Origin: Pseudomonas kuykendallii
GTDB taxonomy: Bacteria; Pseudomonadota; Gammaproteobacteria; Pseudomonadales; Pseudomonadaceae
Reading direction: 5' to 3'
Length of the DNA stretch: 64,000 bases
Assembly (NCBI RefSeq): GCF_900106975.1
Contig: NZ_FNNU01000009.1
Coordinates: 86,980 to 150,979 of the forward strand
The translations under genes were made by a program, and so were the position numbers. This document shows positions 1 through 11,400 of the stretch, piece by piece. Under the pieces are notes generated by a model. The model had not been told where the DNA came from, searched no databases, and saw nothing but the letters and a program-made list of their open reading frames with translations. Position 1 is the stretch's first letter. Each line of letters opens with the position of its first letter.

Positions 1-885
1 CAGTGGTATTTGCTGATTGTTCACTTCGGTACGAATGACATTCCCCTGGGAGCCGGCCGCAGGCTGGCCCGCATTGCCCAGGGACGAGGGCGTGGCCGGC
101 CTGACAATGTTCAGCGATCTGGCTATCAGGATCGCCTCATTCAGCTGAGCGATGCGGTCCTCCCTCCGGGTACGCAACTGCTTGCGCAATGCCTTGAGTT
201 CGTCATTCAACTTCGCACGCTTGAGATCATCGGCTTCGGTAAGCGCGGCAATCCTCGCTTCCTTGCTTGCCTGATAACTTGAACGCTCCGCGGCCATCGT
301 CTGCTCGAGTTTGGTGAGACGGTTCTGAACGATGACTTCAACATCTTGGGCGATCGCGACTCGCTCCCTGCCGATTACATATTCGATCAGGCCGTTTGTT
401 ATTTCCGGGCCTTTTATATTGGCGGGGTATATGTAGGAAAGTCCCACGAACGGAAAGCTGCCCTCGCTTCGCTTAGGATCAGGCCGTAGGGTCTTCATGT
501 CCTCGTTCACCCGACTGAATGCTTGCTCCAGCGTTGCCCCACCTTGTGGCGTTTCTGAGTCGAACAGTTCCTGGTTCTTGCGAAAAAACTCCAGACGGTA
601 CTCATAGGAGTCAATGCCGGCGCCTACCCGTTTTAGCGCCTCTTCCGGAGACAGCTTGTACAGTCCCGAACTGTTCAGCTCGTCCAGGTCCTTGGCCGAA
701 GCGGGCCGCAGTGTTGTCTGGGTCTGGTAATAGGGAGTGGCCATCAGGGCGTAGGCCAGCGCGATAAGGGTTGCCGCGAACGTGATGCCAGCAATTAGAA
801 ACTTGCGCTGCCATAGCGCACGAATCAGTTCAACAATATCGATCTCATCGTCTCGCCGGGGCGATACAGTCGGGTTGTTCAGCAT
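1..885 (-). CDS. wzz: O-antigen chain-length determinant Wzz (3' end outside window)
   Basis: Inner-membrane polysaccharide co-polymerase that sets the modal length of O-antigen made by the Wzy pathway. The minus-strand frame opens at 885 (MLNNPTVSPRRDDEIDIVEL) and stays open to base 1, giving 295 residues; the C-terminus, including the expected second membrane segment, is beyond the window. A short cytoplasmic N-terminus is followed by a membrane segment near residues 30-52 (KFLIAGITFAATLIALAYAL), then the family's polar periplasmic coiled-coil region. P. aeruginosa Wzz proteins are about 350 residues, so roughly 50 are missing. The Shine-Dalgarno upstream of 885 is weak. In P. aeruginosa, wzz follows ihfB at the head of the O-antigen locus, and the same order is seen here. 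Confidence 0.88.
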   Translation of the reverse strand, partial: MLNNPTVSPRRDDEIDIVELIRALWQRKFLIAGITFAATLIALAYALMATPYYQTQTTLRPASAKDLDELNSSGLYKLSPEEALKRVGAGIDSYEYRLEFFRKNQELFDSETPQGGATLEQAFSRVNEDMKTLRPDPKRSEGSFPFVGLSYIYPANIKGPEITNGLIEYVIGRERVAIAQDVEVIVQNRLTKLEQTMAAERSSYQASKEARIAALTEADDLKRAKLNDELKALRKQLRTRREDRIAQLNEAILIARSLNIVRPATPSSLGNAGQPAAGSQGNVIRTEVNNQQIPL

Positions 886-1612
886 CGGAAGGGTAATTCC
901 ATTGAAGCAACTGGCTAAGGGCCAATCGCAAAGATGGGTGATTTGGGATTGGGAAGTTGGTCTGCTCTGCTATGCGCTTCTCGCAACCTGCAGAGCTTTG
1001 TCGCTCCCAACTTCAGAACAAGGAGCTGGCCAGCATGAACTCAATGGAAATGTGGTTCCCATGAGGCCCTCGAGTGAGGGTTTCCGCCCATTGCTCAAGC
1101 CGCCGTCGATCAGCACGCTAGTGCACTCATCATTTACTGGCGACTGGCCACACGAACAATCCAAACCCTGTCGGGCACTACAATGGAGGATGTCGAGATG
1201 ACTCATGGCAGTCCTTTAACGCGCTTGTCCACATAATTGCCGGAAACCCATACCGTTGGGTTTTCCCAATTTACCGGTTTGGTTCGGCTTAGGCTTTGAT
1301 CTGTGACGCCGGAAAAGTGGTCAATTCCTTAGGGCGACTCACTCATGGGTTGCAGACGAAATAAATCGAACAACTTGCTTTTCCAGATTTACCCCAGCCC
1401 CGATACGGCAACGTCAACGTGGCCTGTTCCGGCGGATGCAGCCTATCAAAATCTGAGCATAGGGGGGAACCGTAACAGCCGTGTTCACGTGCTGGCTCTA
1501 TTGCGGGAGAAGCTGTTCGGCGAGTCGGTAGGCTAGTGCCAGCGCGCCCTGTAGCGCAAACAACGATCAGGGCTATTGCGGAGTAGATAGGGCGGGTGGA
1601 ACCGTTACTTGG

Positions 1613-1638
1613 GAGAAAATTCTTCGCGAGGCGCGAAG
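1613..1638 (-). terminator. Candidate terminator after ihfB
   Basis: On the minus strand CTTCGCG-CCT-CGCGAAG forms a perfect 7-bp stem with a 3-base loop, followed by AATTTTCTCCC. The U-run is short, so termination may be partial. It lies about 45 bases past the ihfB stop and just downstream of the ops-like element, so it could be the kind of signal an antiterminator would override. Confidence 0.35.
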
Positions 1639-1660
1639 GTCATGAAGGAGGAACGGCCAT

Positions 1661-1673
1661 GCACGCTACCGCA
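1661..1673 (-). promoter_or_regulatory. ops/JUMPStart-like antitermination element
   Basis: The minus strand reads TGCGGTAGCGTGC, one base different from the E. coli ops sequence GGCGGTAGCGTGC. In enterobacteria, ops pauses RNA polymerase in long surface-polysaccharide operons and recruits the NusG paralogue RfaH. It lies just after the ihfB stop codon, in the same direction as wzz, where a JUMPStart element would be expected. The rest of the 39-base JUMPStart consensus is not obvious. Function is inferred. Confidence 0.45.
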
Positions 1674-1682
1674 CGGATGAAG

Positions 1683-1967
1683 TCACTCATCCTCATTCAC
1701 CCGATCGCGCAGCTCTTTCCCTGGCTTGAAATGCGGGACGAACTTTCCGTCCAGAGTAACCGACTGGCCGGTTTTTGGGTTGCGGCCGACGCGGGGGGCG
1801 CGGTAGTGGAGGGAGAAGCTGCCGAAGCCGCGGATCTCGATGCGGTCGCCAGTGGCCAGCGCCTGGGACATTTGTTCCAGCATGGTCTTGATCGCCAGCT
1901 CGACATCCTTGGATGAAAGCTGACCCTGGTGAGTGACGATTCGCTCGATCAACTCCGACTTGGTCAT
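1683..1967 (-). CDS. ihfB: Integration host factor beta subunit
   Basis: Beta chain of the IHF heterodimer, which binds specific DNA sites in the minor groove and bends them sharply, affecting transcription, recombination and nucleoid structure. The 94-residue length is standard. Visible marks are [10 protein letters not shown] at the start, the [11 protein letters not shown] strand region and the beta-arm motif GRNPKTG whose proline intercalates into DNA. AGAAGGGAAAACC before the ATG supplies a ribosome site. In other pseudomonads ihfB sits directly downstream of rpsA; here a 17.7-kb opposite-strand gene separates them, so ihfB must use a promoter in the intervening few hundred bases. Confidence 0.97.
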   Translation of the reverse strand: MTKSELIERIVTHQGQLSSKDVELAIKTMLEQMSQALATGDRIEIRGFGSFSLHYRAPRVGRNPKTGQSVTLDGKFVPHFKPGKELRDRVNEDE

Positions 1968-2463
1968 GGTTTTCCCTTCTTTTTCAAGCGGCTAGATCAT
2001 TACGGGAGTTTCGGTTTTAGCACGCTGAACAGACTTTGAACAGCCTGAAAAGGCGTCTAGCTCGATGATTCGAAAAGAATTTCACCCTTTCGCGCTGCCG
2101 GGCCACCCGAAGGAGGCATCGGGCGGAGGGTGGCCCGCATTCCGGCGGCCTTTCATGCCGATCGCGGGCACCAAGCCGCTCGCATTCGCGGCCGGAATCA
2201 GGCCCGCGTTGAACTCCATCCACCCCTTCCCCTGTAAGCATTTCGCTCGTCGATGATGCGGCGCTGCTCGCCCTCCCTTGAAGGTCATTGATTTGACGGG
2301 CTTTTTCGCGACCTAAAGACATGCACCCGCAGCGACGGGCTGAAAGAAGTGGCGACTTGCCAGTTCGTCGAGGGCATCTATGTTCGAAAAAGGAGCAGCA
2401 GAAGCTAAATCGATAAGAATTCCTGCTCTGGGGTTTGAGGCAACGCCTTCCAGAGAATAATTA
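1968..2463. other. Divergent intergenic region between ihfB and the giant autotransporter
   Basis: About 500 bases that must carry the ihfB promoter (minus) and the autotransporter promoter (plus). A direct repeat TGAACAG-N4-TGAACAG, 11-base period, lies at 2026-2043, about 60 bases upstream of ihfB, and could be a regulator site on one face of the helix. Possible plus-strand -35/-10 elements (TTCGAA near 2386, TAAATC 17 bases later) are weak. Short open frames on both strands look non-coding. Confidence 0.5.
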
Positions 2464-5400
2464 ATGACAATACCCTCCTCGAGGTTGAAACCTCTTTCGG
2501 CGGCTGTTCGACTGTCCGTACTCGGGATGATGACGGGGCTGGTTGCGCAATCCGCGATGGCAGGCTGCACCGCCAGCGGCGCGGTGGTGAACTGCACCAC
2601 GCCCGCATCCGTGTTCACCGGCATCAGCTACTCCAGCGCCCAGAACGACCTCAAGCTCAACGTGACACCCACCGCCAGCATCGGCGCCACGCTGGGGCTG
2701 GGCGCGGCCCTCAGCCTCACGGGCACCGGGGTGACGGTGAACAACGCAGGAACCATCGACCCGTCGGTACTCGGCCTGTTGAGCCTGGCCTCGAGCGGCG
2801 TGGTGCTGTCCAACGCGGCGGGCAGCAACGTCACGCTGAACAACCAGGCAGGCGGCACCCTCAAGGGCATGAGTGGCGCGCTGGGGCTCGGCGTCACGTC
2901 GATCAGCAACCTCAACGGCATGGCCGTCAGCATCGCCAACGGCAGCGGCGGCGTCACCACGCTCACCAACGCCGGAACCATCAGTTCGACGCCCCTCCTC
3001 GGCGTATCCCTGCTGCCGGGCAACACACCGTTGATGGCGCTGTACGGCGGTGCCCAGGCGCGTGTGACCAACGAAGCGAGTGGCGTGATCAACGGGCGCG
3101 TCGCCCTGCAGAGCGCCAGCGGAGGCAACACCTTCCTGAACGCGGGAACCATCACCGGCAGCGTGTCGATGGGCACCAACAGCACCAACACCTTCACCGC
3201 GGTGACCGGCTCCACGGTGAATGGCAGCGGCGGCCTGGCGCTGGATGTGCTCAACGTGGTGGGGCTGAACCTCGCGTTCGCCACCGCCGGGGTGATCGAT
3301 GGCGGGGCCGGGGGCAACAACACGCTGGTCCTGCAGAACTCCGCGAGCGGCAGCGGCAGTGGCATCACGGGCAACGGCAGCGCTTCCGCCGGCACCTACA
3401 TCAACTTCAACAACCTGACCGTGAACAGCGGCACCTGGGATCTCGGCGGCGCGCTGGTCAGCGGACAGACCACACTGAACGGCGGCCTGGCGCGCTTCGA
3501 CAACAGTGCGAGCTTCGGCAGCGGCACGATGACGGTGAACGGCGGCGCCCTGCAGGCCAGCGCAACCGGGCTTTCGCTGAACAACAACGTCACCCTCAAC
3601 GGCACACTGGGCATCCAGGGGGCGAACAACTTCACCCTTGGTGGCGTGCTTTCCGGCAACGGCGGCCTGACGAAAAGCGACGCCGGCGTGCTGACCCTCG
3701 CCGGCAGCAACAGCTACAGCGGTTCCACCTCGATCAGCGCTGGCGGCCTGCTGCTGACCAACGCCCAGGCGCTCGGCAACAGCACCCTGCGCGTGGACGG
3801 CGCGGCGACCCTGGAAAGCACCGCGAGCCACGCCAACAACGTCGTGCTGAATGACGTACTCACCCTGCCCGGCAGCGGCTCGCTCGGGCTGACGGGCGTG
3901 GTCTCCGGCAGCGGCGCACTGGTCAAGTCCGGCAACGGCGGCCTGCTGCTCAGCGGCACCAACAGCTACAGCGGCGGCACCCGTCTGAATGCGGGCAGCC
4001 TGGTCGTCGGCAGCGACCGTGCGCTGGGCAGCGGCGTCCTGACGGTCAACGGCGCCGGCACGTTGTCCAGCAACACGGCGGCGACGCTCGCCAATAGCGT
4101 ACAGTTGAACGCGGCGCTGAACCTGGACGGCGGCCAGGCGCTCGGGCTTGCCGGCATCGTCAGCGGCACCGGCCGGCTGATCAAGAACGGCACCGGACAA
4201 CTTTCGCTGTCCGGCAACAACGCCTTCGGCGGCGGCGTGACGCTCAACGCCGGCACCCTCAGCCTCGGCAACGCGAACGCGCTGGGCAGCGGAACGCTCA
4301 CCGTCGGCGGCGCATCCACGCTCGCCAGCAGCGCTGCGATGGCGGTGGGCAATGCCGTGCAGTTGAACAACCTGCTGACGCTCGCCGGAAACAGCGACCT
4401 GATCCTGAATGGCGCCGTGAGCGGCGCCTTCGGCGGTCTGGTGAAGAACGGCGCCGCGACGCTGACGCTGAACGGAAACAACAGCTATGGCGGCGGCACC
4501 CAGCTGAATGCGGGCAGCCTGGTGCTGGGCAACGCCAATGCGCTGGGCACCGGCGCGCTCAGCGTCACCGGCGCCGCCGCGCTGTCCTCCAGCAGCGATC
4601 TGAGCCTGGCCAATGCCGTGCAACTGGGCGCCACCCTGAGCCTGCCGGGGAGCCAGGCGCTGATCCTCAACGGCGCCCTGACCGGCAGTGGCAGCCTGAA
4701 CAAGAACGGCAGCGGCACGCTGACCCTCGACGGCGCCAACAGCTACAGCGGCGGCAGCACCCTGACGGCCGGAACGCTGCGCGTGGGCAATGCGTCCGCG
4801 CTGGGTAGCGGCGCACTGACCGTCAACGGAGCGGCCAGTCTGGAATCGACCCAGGCCCTGAGCCTGGCGAACGACCTGGCGCTTTCAGGCGCACTCAACC
4901 TCGGTGGCAGCCAAAGCCTGACCCTGGCGGGCGTCATCGGCGGAACCGGCTCGTTGCGCCAGAGCGACAGCGCCACCCTCACCCTCGGCGGCGCGAATAC
5001 CTACAGCGGCGGGACCCGACTGGAGGCCGGCACCCTGCTGCTGGGCAACGACCAGGCGCTGGGTACAGGCGCCCTGCTGGTCGCCAACCCCGGCGCCGTC
5101 CTCGGCACCAGCGGCGTTCGCACCCTGCAGAATGCCGTTCAGCTGAATGCCAGTCTCGACGTCGAGACGGCATACCGAATGGCGCTCGGTGGCGTCATCA
5201 GCGGCAACGGCGGCCTGGTCAAGGGCGGCAGCGGCGTGCTCGTGCTGAACGCGGCGAACAGCTACGGTGGCGGCACCACGTTGAACGCGGGCGGACTGCT
5301 GCTGGGCAATGGCGCGGCACTCGGCAGCGGCACGCTGAACGTGAACGGCGCCTCCAGCCTGGAGGCCAGCCAGAGCCTGGCGCTGAACAACCAGATAAAC

Positions 5401-8400
5401 CTGGGCGCGGACCTCAGCCTGCTTGGTGCGCAGAATCTCGCCCTTGGCGGCGACATCAGCGGCAGCGGCCGGCTGATCAAGACCGGCAACGCCACCCTCA
5501 GCCTGTCCGGCAGCAACGCCCTCGCCGGCGGCATCGATCTGGAGGCCGGCACCCTGCGCGGCACGGCGACGAGCCTGAATGGCGACATCCGCAACGGCGC
5601 CGCGCTGGTCTTCGATCAGGCGCTCACCGGCACTTACAGCGGCAGCATCAGCGGCACCGGCAGCGTGCAGAAGACCGGCAGCGGCAGCCTCCTGCTCGAC
5701 GGCAGCAACAGCTTCAGCGGCGGGCTGGGCATCATCGACGGCGTGGTACAGGTGAGCGGCGGCAGCGCCCTCGCCGACACGCTCGCCGTCAACCTGGCCA
5801 ATACGGCGGGCGCCGGCCTCCGCCTGCTGTCGAGCGAAACCCTCGGGTCGCTCAGCGGCGGCGGCGCACTGGGCGGCTCCGTGACCGTCGATGGCGGCGC
5901 CACGCTCGGCCTTGGCGGCGACAACCGCAGCAGCGTCTTCGCTGGCGCCCTGCTCGGTTCCGGCAACATCAGCAAGACCGGCAGCGGCAACCTGCTGCTC
6001 AGCGGCACCAGCAGCAACACGGGAACTGTCTCGCTCGATGGCGGCAGCCTCACCGTGGACGGCACCCTGGCGAGCAACGTGACGGTGAACAACGGCTCGC
6101 GCCTCGGCGGCGTGGGCAGCATCGGCGGCGCCGTCGACGTGGTGGACGGGCACCTCGCCGCGCGCAGCGGCCAGACCCTCAGCCTCGGCTCGCTGACCTT
6201 GGGTGCCAACGCCAATCTGGACGTCGCGCTGGGCAGCGTGCCCACCAGCGGCCTGGTCAGCGTGGCCTCGGACCTGACCCTCGGCGGAACCCTGAACGTC
6301 AGCGACGCCGGCGGCATGGGCCAGGGGCTGTACCGGCTGTTCGACTACGGCGGCCTGCTCTCCGGCAGCTTCGCGCTGGTCAACGGCCCGGGCGGCTATC
6401 AGCCCGGCGACCTCAGCGTGCTCACCAACCTGAACGGCCAGGTCAACCTGCTGGTGCAGGACAGCGGCAACACCCTGCAATTCTGGAACGGCAGCGTCAC
6501 CTCGGCCGACGGCAGCCTCCACGGCGGCTCCGGCACCTGGGTCTCCGGCACCAGCAACTGGACCAATGCGGCGGGTGCGCTGAGCCAGACCTGGAACGAG
6601 GGTTTCGCCATCTTCGGCGGCGCGGCCGGCAACGTGACCGTGGTCGGCAACCAGCAAATCGATGGGCTGCAGTTCGCCGCCAATGGCTACCAGTTGATCG
6701 GCGGAGCCGGCGGCGCGCTGGAACTGACCAACGCCAGTGGCAGCGTGATCCGTGTCGACCCGAATGCGGTGGCGACCCTCGGCGTGGCCATCGGCGGCAG
6801 CGGCCTGCTGGAAAAGCGCGACCTCGGGACCCTGATCCTCACGGCGCCCGGCAACAGCTACAGCGGCGGCACGCGTCTGAGCGAAGGCGTGCTGCAGGTT
6901 TCCGCCGATGCACAACTGGGCAGCGGCGCACTGGCCTTCAATGGTGGCACCCTGCGCATCACCGGCGATGGCTTCACTTCGACCGCCCGCGGCATCACCC
7001 TGGGCGATAACGGCGGCGGCCTGGACATCGCCAGCGCCAGCAACACCTTCACCCTCGGGCAGACCCTCTCTGGCACTGGAACGCTGCGCAAGGACGGCCT
7101 TGGCAGCCTGCGACTCGACGCCAGCAACGGCTACAGCGGCGGAACCCTGCTGAATGCCGGGCGACTGATTACCGGCAACGCCAGTGCCCTGGGCAGCGGC
7201 GCGCTGACGGTATCGGGCAACGCGCGGCTGGCCAGCGCGCAGACGCTCGACCTGGCGAACGCGGTGGCGATCGGCGACGGCGTGGCGCTGACCGTCGACG
7301 GCAGCAGCGACCTTGGCCTCGGCGGTATCGTCAGCGGCCTGAGCGGCCGCCTGATCAAGGAAGGCAGCGGCACCCTCACCCTCTCCGGCGCCAACACCTA
7401 TGCCGGCGGCACCACCCTGCGCGCCGGCAGCCTGCTGCTGGACAACGCCCAGGCGCTCGGCGGCGGCAGCCTGACGGTGGACGGAGCCGGCACCCTCGAC
7501 ACCACCGCGGCAGTGGCCCGCCTGACCAACGCCGTCACCCTCAACGACCGGCTCACCCTCGCCGGATCGAACGACCTGAGCCTGGCGGGACCTATCAGTG
7601 GCAGCGGCGGGCTGACCAAGAACGGCGCCGCGCTGCTGACCCTGGAGCGAAACAACGACTACAGCGGCGAAACCCGCCTCAACGCCGGCGCGATCCTGCT
7701 CGGTGCCGACGGCGCTCTGGGCAGCGGTCTGCTGCGTGTGAACGGCAGCGCCAGCCTGCTGGCCGACACGCAACGCAGCATCGCCAACCGCATCGAGCTT
7801 TCCAGCACAGGCGTGCTGCAGTTCGACAACGCCCAGCAACTCAACCTCGACGGAGTCGTCGCCGGCAGCGGCGCGCTGGACAAGAACGGCAGCGGCACGC
7901 TTTTGCTCGGCCAGGCGAATGCCTTCAGCGGCGGCACCACGCTGCGCGCCGGCACCCTCCGTCTGGGCAACGGCCAGGCGCTCGGCACGGGAGCGCTGCA
8001 TGTCGCCGGCGCGGCGGCGCTGGACAGCACCCGTGCATTGAGCGTTGGCAACGACGTCCAGCTGGATGCCCGGCTCAGCGTGGCCGGCACCCAGGACCTG
8101 ACCCTCAGCGGCGTGCTCAGCGGCAACGGTGGCCTGCTCAAGCAAGGCATCGGCAGCCTGACCCTGGCGGGCAGCAACAGCCACGCGGGCGACACCACCC
8201 TCGCCGCCGGCCGCCTGGTCCTGGCGAACGCCGCAGCACTGGGCAACAGCCGCCTGAACGTGACCGGCGCCTCGACCCTCGACAGCGACCGCGCCCTGAA
8301 CGTCGGCAACGCCATCGACCTTGCCGGGGCCGACCTGACCGTCGCCGGCCAACATGACCTGATCCTCGCCGGCGCCCTCGGCGGCAGCGGAACGCTGATC

Positions 8401-11400
8401 AAGGCCGGAACCTCGGCCCTGACCCTCACCGGCAGCAACGGCCACGCCGCTACGCGCCTGCAGGCCGGCAGCCTGATCCTCGGCAACGCCCAGGCGCTCG
8501 GAAACGCCCTGACCGTCAGCGGCGCCGGAAGCCTCGACACCCTGCAGGACATGACCCTCGCCCAGGGTCTCCAGCTGGACCAGACGCTGACCCTGACCGG
8601 GAGCCACGCGCTGGAGCTGGCCGGCGCGATCGCCGGCAGCGGCGACCTGATCAAGCTGGGCAGCGCCGAGCTGACCCTGGGCGCCGCCAACGCCTGGACT
8701 GGGAATCTCGTGCTGGTTGGCGGCGGCCTGAGCCTCGGCGACGACCAGGCCCTGGGCAGCGGCGAGCTGTTCATCGAGGGCAGCGGAACCCGAGTCACCT
8801 CGCTCGGCGACCGTACCCTGGGCAATCGGGTGCGCCTGGACCAGTTGCCGGAAATCCTCGTCGGCGGGAGCGACAGCCTGACCCTGAACGGCGAAATCGA
8901 AGGCGCCGCCGGCTTCACCAAGACCGGCAGCGGCACCCTCGCCCTCGGCAGCGCCAACCTCTACGGCGGCACCACGACCCTGACCGCCGGGACGCTCGTC
9001 CTGGGCAACGCCCAGGCGCTCGGAACGAGCAACCTGGCGGTGACCGCCAACGCCAACCTGAGCACCACCGGCGCCATGGCGCTGGGCAACGCGATCAGCC
9101 TCGCCAACGGCAGTCGTCTGACCCTGCCAGGCAGCCAGGACCTGACGCTGGACGGCGTCATCAGCGGTAACGGCGGGCTGGACAAGAGCCCCGGCGGCCA
9201 ACTGGCGCTGAACGCGGCGAACAGCTACAGCGGCGGCACCCGCCTCGCCGGCGCACGCCTGCTGCTGGGCGACGACGCCGCGCTCGGTGCCGGCGCGCTC
9301 ACGGTCCAAGGCGACAGCGAACTGCTCGGCAGCAAGGCGCTCAACCTCGGCAACGGGCTGATCCTCAACGCCGACCTGACGCTACCGGGCGCCTTCGACC
9401 TCGCGCTTGGCGGCAACGTCTCCGGCAGCGGTGCCCTGATCAAGACCGGCAGCGGCGCACTGCTGCTCGGCGGCAGCAACAGCTACAGCGGCGGCACCCA
9501 AGTGCAAAGCGGCAGCCTGACCGGCACCAGCAGCAGCCTGCAGGGCAGCATCGACAGCGCGGCCGGAACCTCGCTGACCTTCGCCCAGAACAGCGACGGC
9601 ACCTTCGCCGGCAGCTACAGCGGCGCCGGCAGCCTGACCAAGACGGGCAATGGCGTGTTGACCCTCAACAGCGCGCAGGGCTTCAGCGGCGACCTCAACG
9701 TGCTGGGCGGAACCCTGCGCACCCAGGGCGACAACCGCATCGGCAGCGTCGGCACGGTGAACCTGAATGCCGGCACGCTGCAGCTGGGCGGCAGCGAGAG
9801 CTTCTCCACCCTCAACGGCTTCGGCCGTCTTTTGCTCGAACAGAACGCCAACCTGAGTCTGGGCGGCAACCTCGACAACCTGTTCGCCGGGGTCATCGAT
9901 GGCAACGGCAGCCTGCACAAGGTCGGCGCCAGCACCCTGACCCTCACCGGCAGCAACACCCACAGCGGCGCGTTCAGCCTCGACGGCGGCACCTTGCGGG
10001 TGGATGGCACCCTGGCCAGCAGCCAGGTCACCGTGAGCAGCGGCACCACCCTGACGGGCAACGGCACCCTGACCGGAAACGTCGATGTCTTCGGCACCCT
10101 GCAAACCTCGCCCGGCAACGCCCTGCTGGCCCTGGGCTCGCTGAGCCTGGAAAGCGGCTCGAACTTCAACGTCGGGCTCGGCGCCCCGAATGGCGGCGCC
10201 AACCTGGTCAGCGTGAACGGCGACCTGCACCTGGGTGGTAGCCTGAACATCACCGACATCGGCGGTTACGGCTATGGCGTCTATCGCCTGTTCGGCTACG
10301 GCGGCACTCTCAGCGGCCACTTCGACCAGTTGAACTCCACGGGCGGCATTCCCGACAGCGCGCTCGGCCTGCAGACCCTGGCCGGCGAGGTCAACCTGCT
10401 GGTCGGCGGTGACAACCTGCGCTACTGGAACGGCACCGGCGGCACCACCAGCATCCTCGGCGGCAACGGCACCTGGGCCGACGGCTCGCTCAACTGGCTC
10501 GGCGCGACCAACCTCGGCATCACCTCGTGGAACGACAACTACGCGCTGTTCGCCGGCGCCGCCGGCACGGTGAGCGTCGAAGGCGCGCAGCACTTCAGCG
10601 GCCTGCAGTTCATCACCGACGGCTACAACCTGGTCGCCAGCAACAACGGCCAACTGATCGCCGACGCCAGCAGCGGCGCCACGCCGATCCGTGTCGACGG
10701 CGGCGTGCTCGCCACGATCGGCGTCTCGATAAGCGGCAGCACCGGCATCGACAAACACGACGGCGGCACGCTGGTGCTGGCCGGCAACAACACCTACACC
10801 GGCGGCACCACCTTTACCGGCGGCATCGTCCGGGTGACCGACGACAACAACCTGGGCGATGCCAGCGGCGCGCTGACCTTCAACGGCGGGCGCCTGGAAA
10901 TCCTCGGCAACGGCTACCAGAGCAGCGCGCGCAGCATCGTCCTGCAAGCCGGCGGCGGCGGACTGGACATCGCGGCGGCGAACAACAGCTTCAGTGTCGC
11001 CCAGCCGATCAGCGGCAGCGGCGCGCTGGGCAAATACGGCGACGGCACGCTGCTGCTCGCCAACGCCAACGGCTACAGCGGCGGCACCCAGCTCTTCGAC
11101 GGCACCCTGGTGGTTGGCAACGACGCCGCGCTAGGCAGCGGCACCCTGGCGGTTCGCGGCGACGCCACGCTCGACAGCAGCACGGCGGTGACCCTGAGCA
11201 ACCGCGTGCAACTGGACGAGGACCTCACCGTCGCCGGCAGCTCAGCGTTGACCTTCGACGGCGTGTTCGAGGGTAACGGCCGCCTGATCAAGCGCGGCGC
11301 CTCGGCCCTGGCCCTGAACGGCAACAACGCCCACGGCGGCGGCACCTGGCTGGAACAGGGCACGCTGGTACTGGGCAACGCCAACGCGCTGGGCAGGGGC

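Larger units (their letters stand above)
886..1682. other. Long non-coding stretch between ihfB and wzz
   Basis: About 800 bases with no gene I can support. It should hold the promoter and leader of the O-antigen transcript running towards wzz. Visible items are an ops-like element near ihfB, a GC hairpin at 1622-1638, and an imperfect palindrome around 1242-1264 (GGAAACCCA / TGGGTTTTCC). On the minus strand at 1498-1560 there is a short coding-like tail ending in AEQLLPQ and a stop, with stops just upstream, possibly a gene remnant. The open frames of 60-140 codons here have no recognisable domain. Confidence 0.6.

Noticed and set aside
782..1206. Open frames of 139 codons (plus) and 78 codons (minus) upstream of wzz
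   Set aside because: No domain, no Shine-Dalgarno, odd composition, and the plus frame overlaps the wzz N-terminal coding region on the opposite strand.
1301..1330. GGAAAAGTGGTCAATTCC, resembling terminal repeats of IS21-family elements
   Set aside because: Only a single copy is seen; IS21 ends carry several, and no transposase fragment is recognisable nearby.
2434..2464. TTGAGG-N17-TAATTA as a plus-strand promoter directly at the autotransporter start
   Set aside because: The -10-like hexamer abuts the ATG, so transcription would begin inside the signal peptide codons.
2464..2590. Lipobox-like MAGC at the end of the signal peptide (residues 32-35), suggesting a lipoprotein
   Set aside because: The residue at -3 is Met rather than Leu/Val/Ile, AMA is a good signal peptidase I site, and a cysteine pair just after the signal peptide is common in PATR autotransporters. 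Lipidation of the N-terminus would hinder type Va export.
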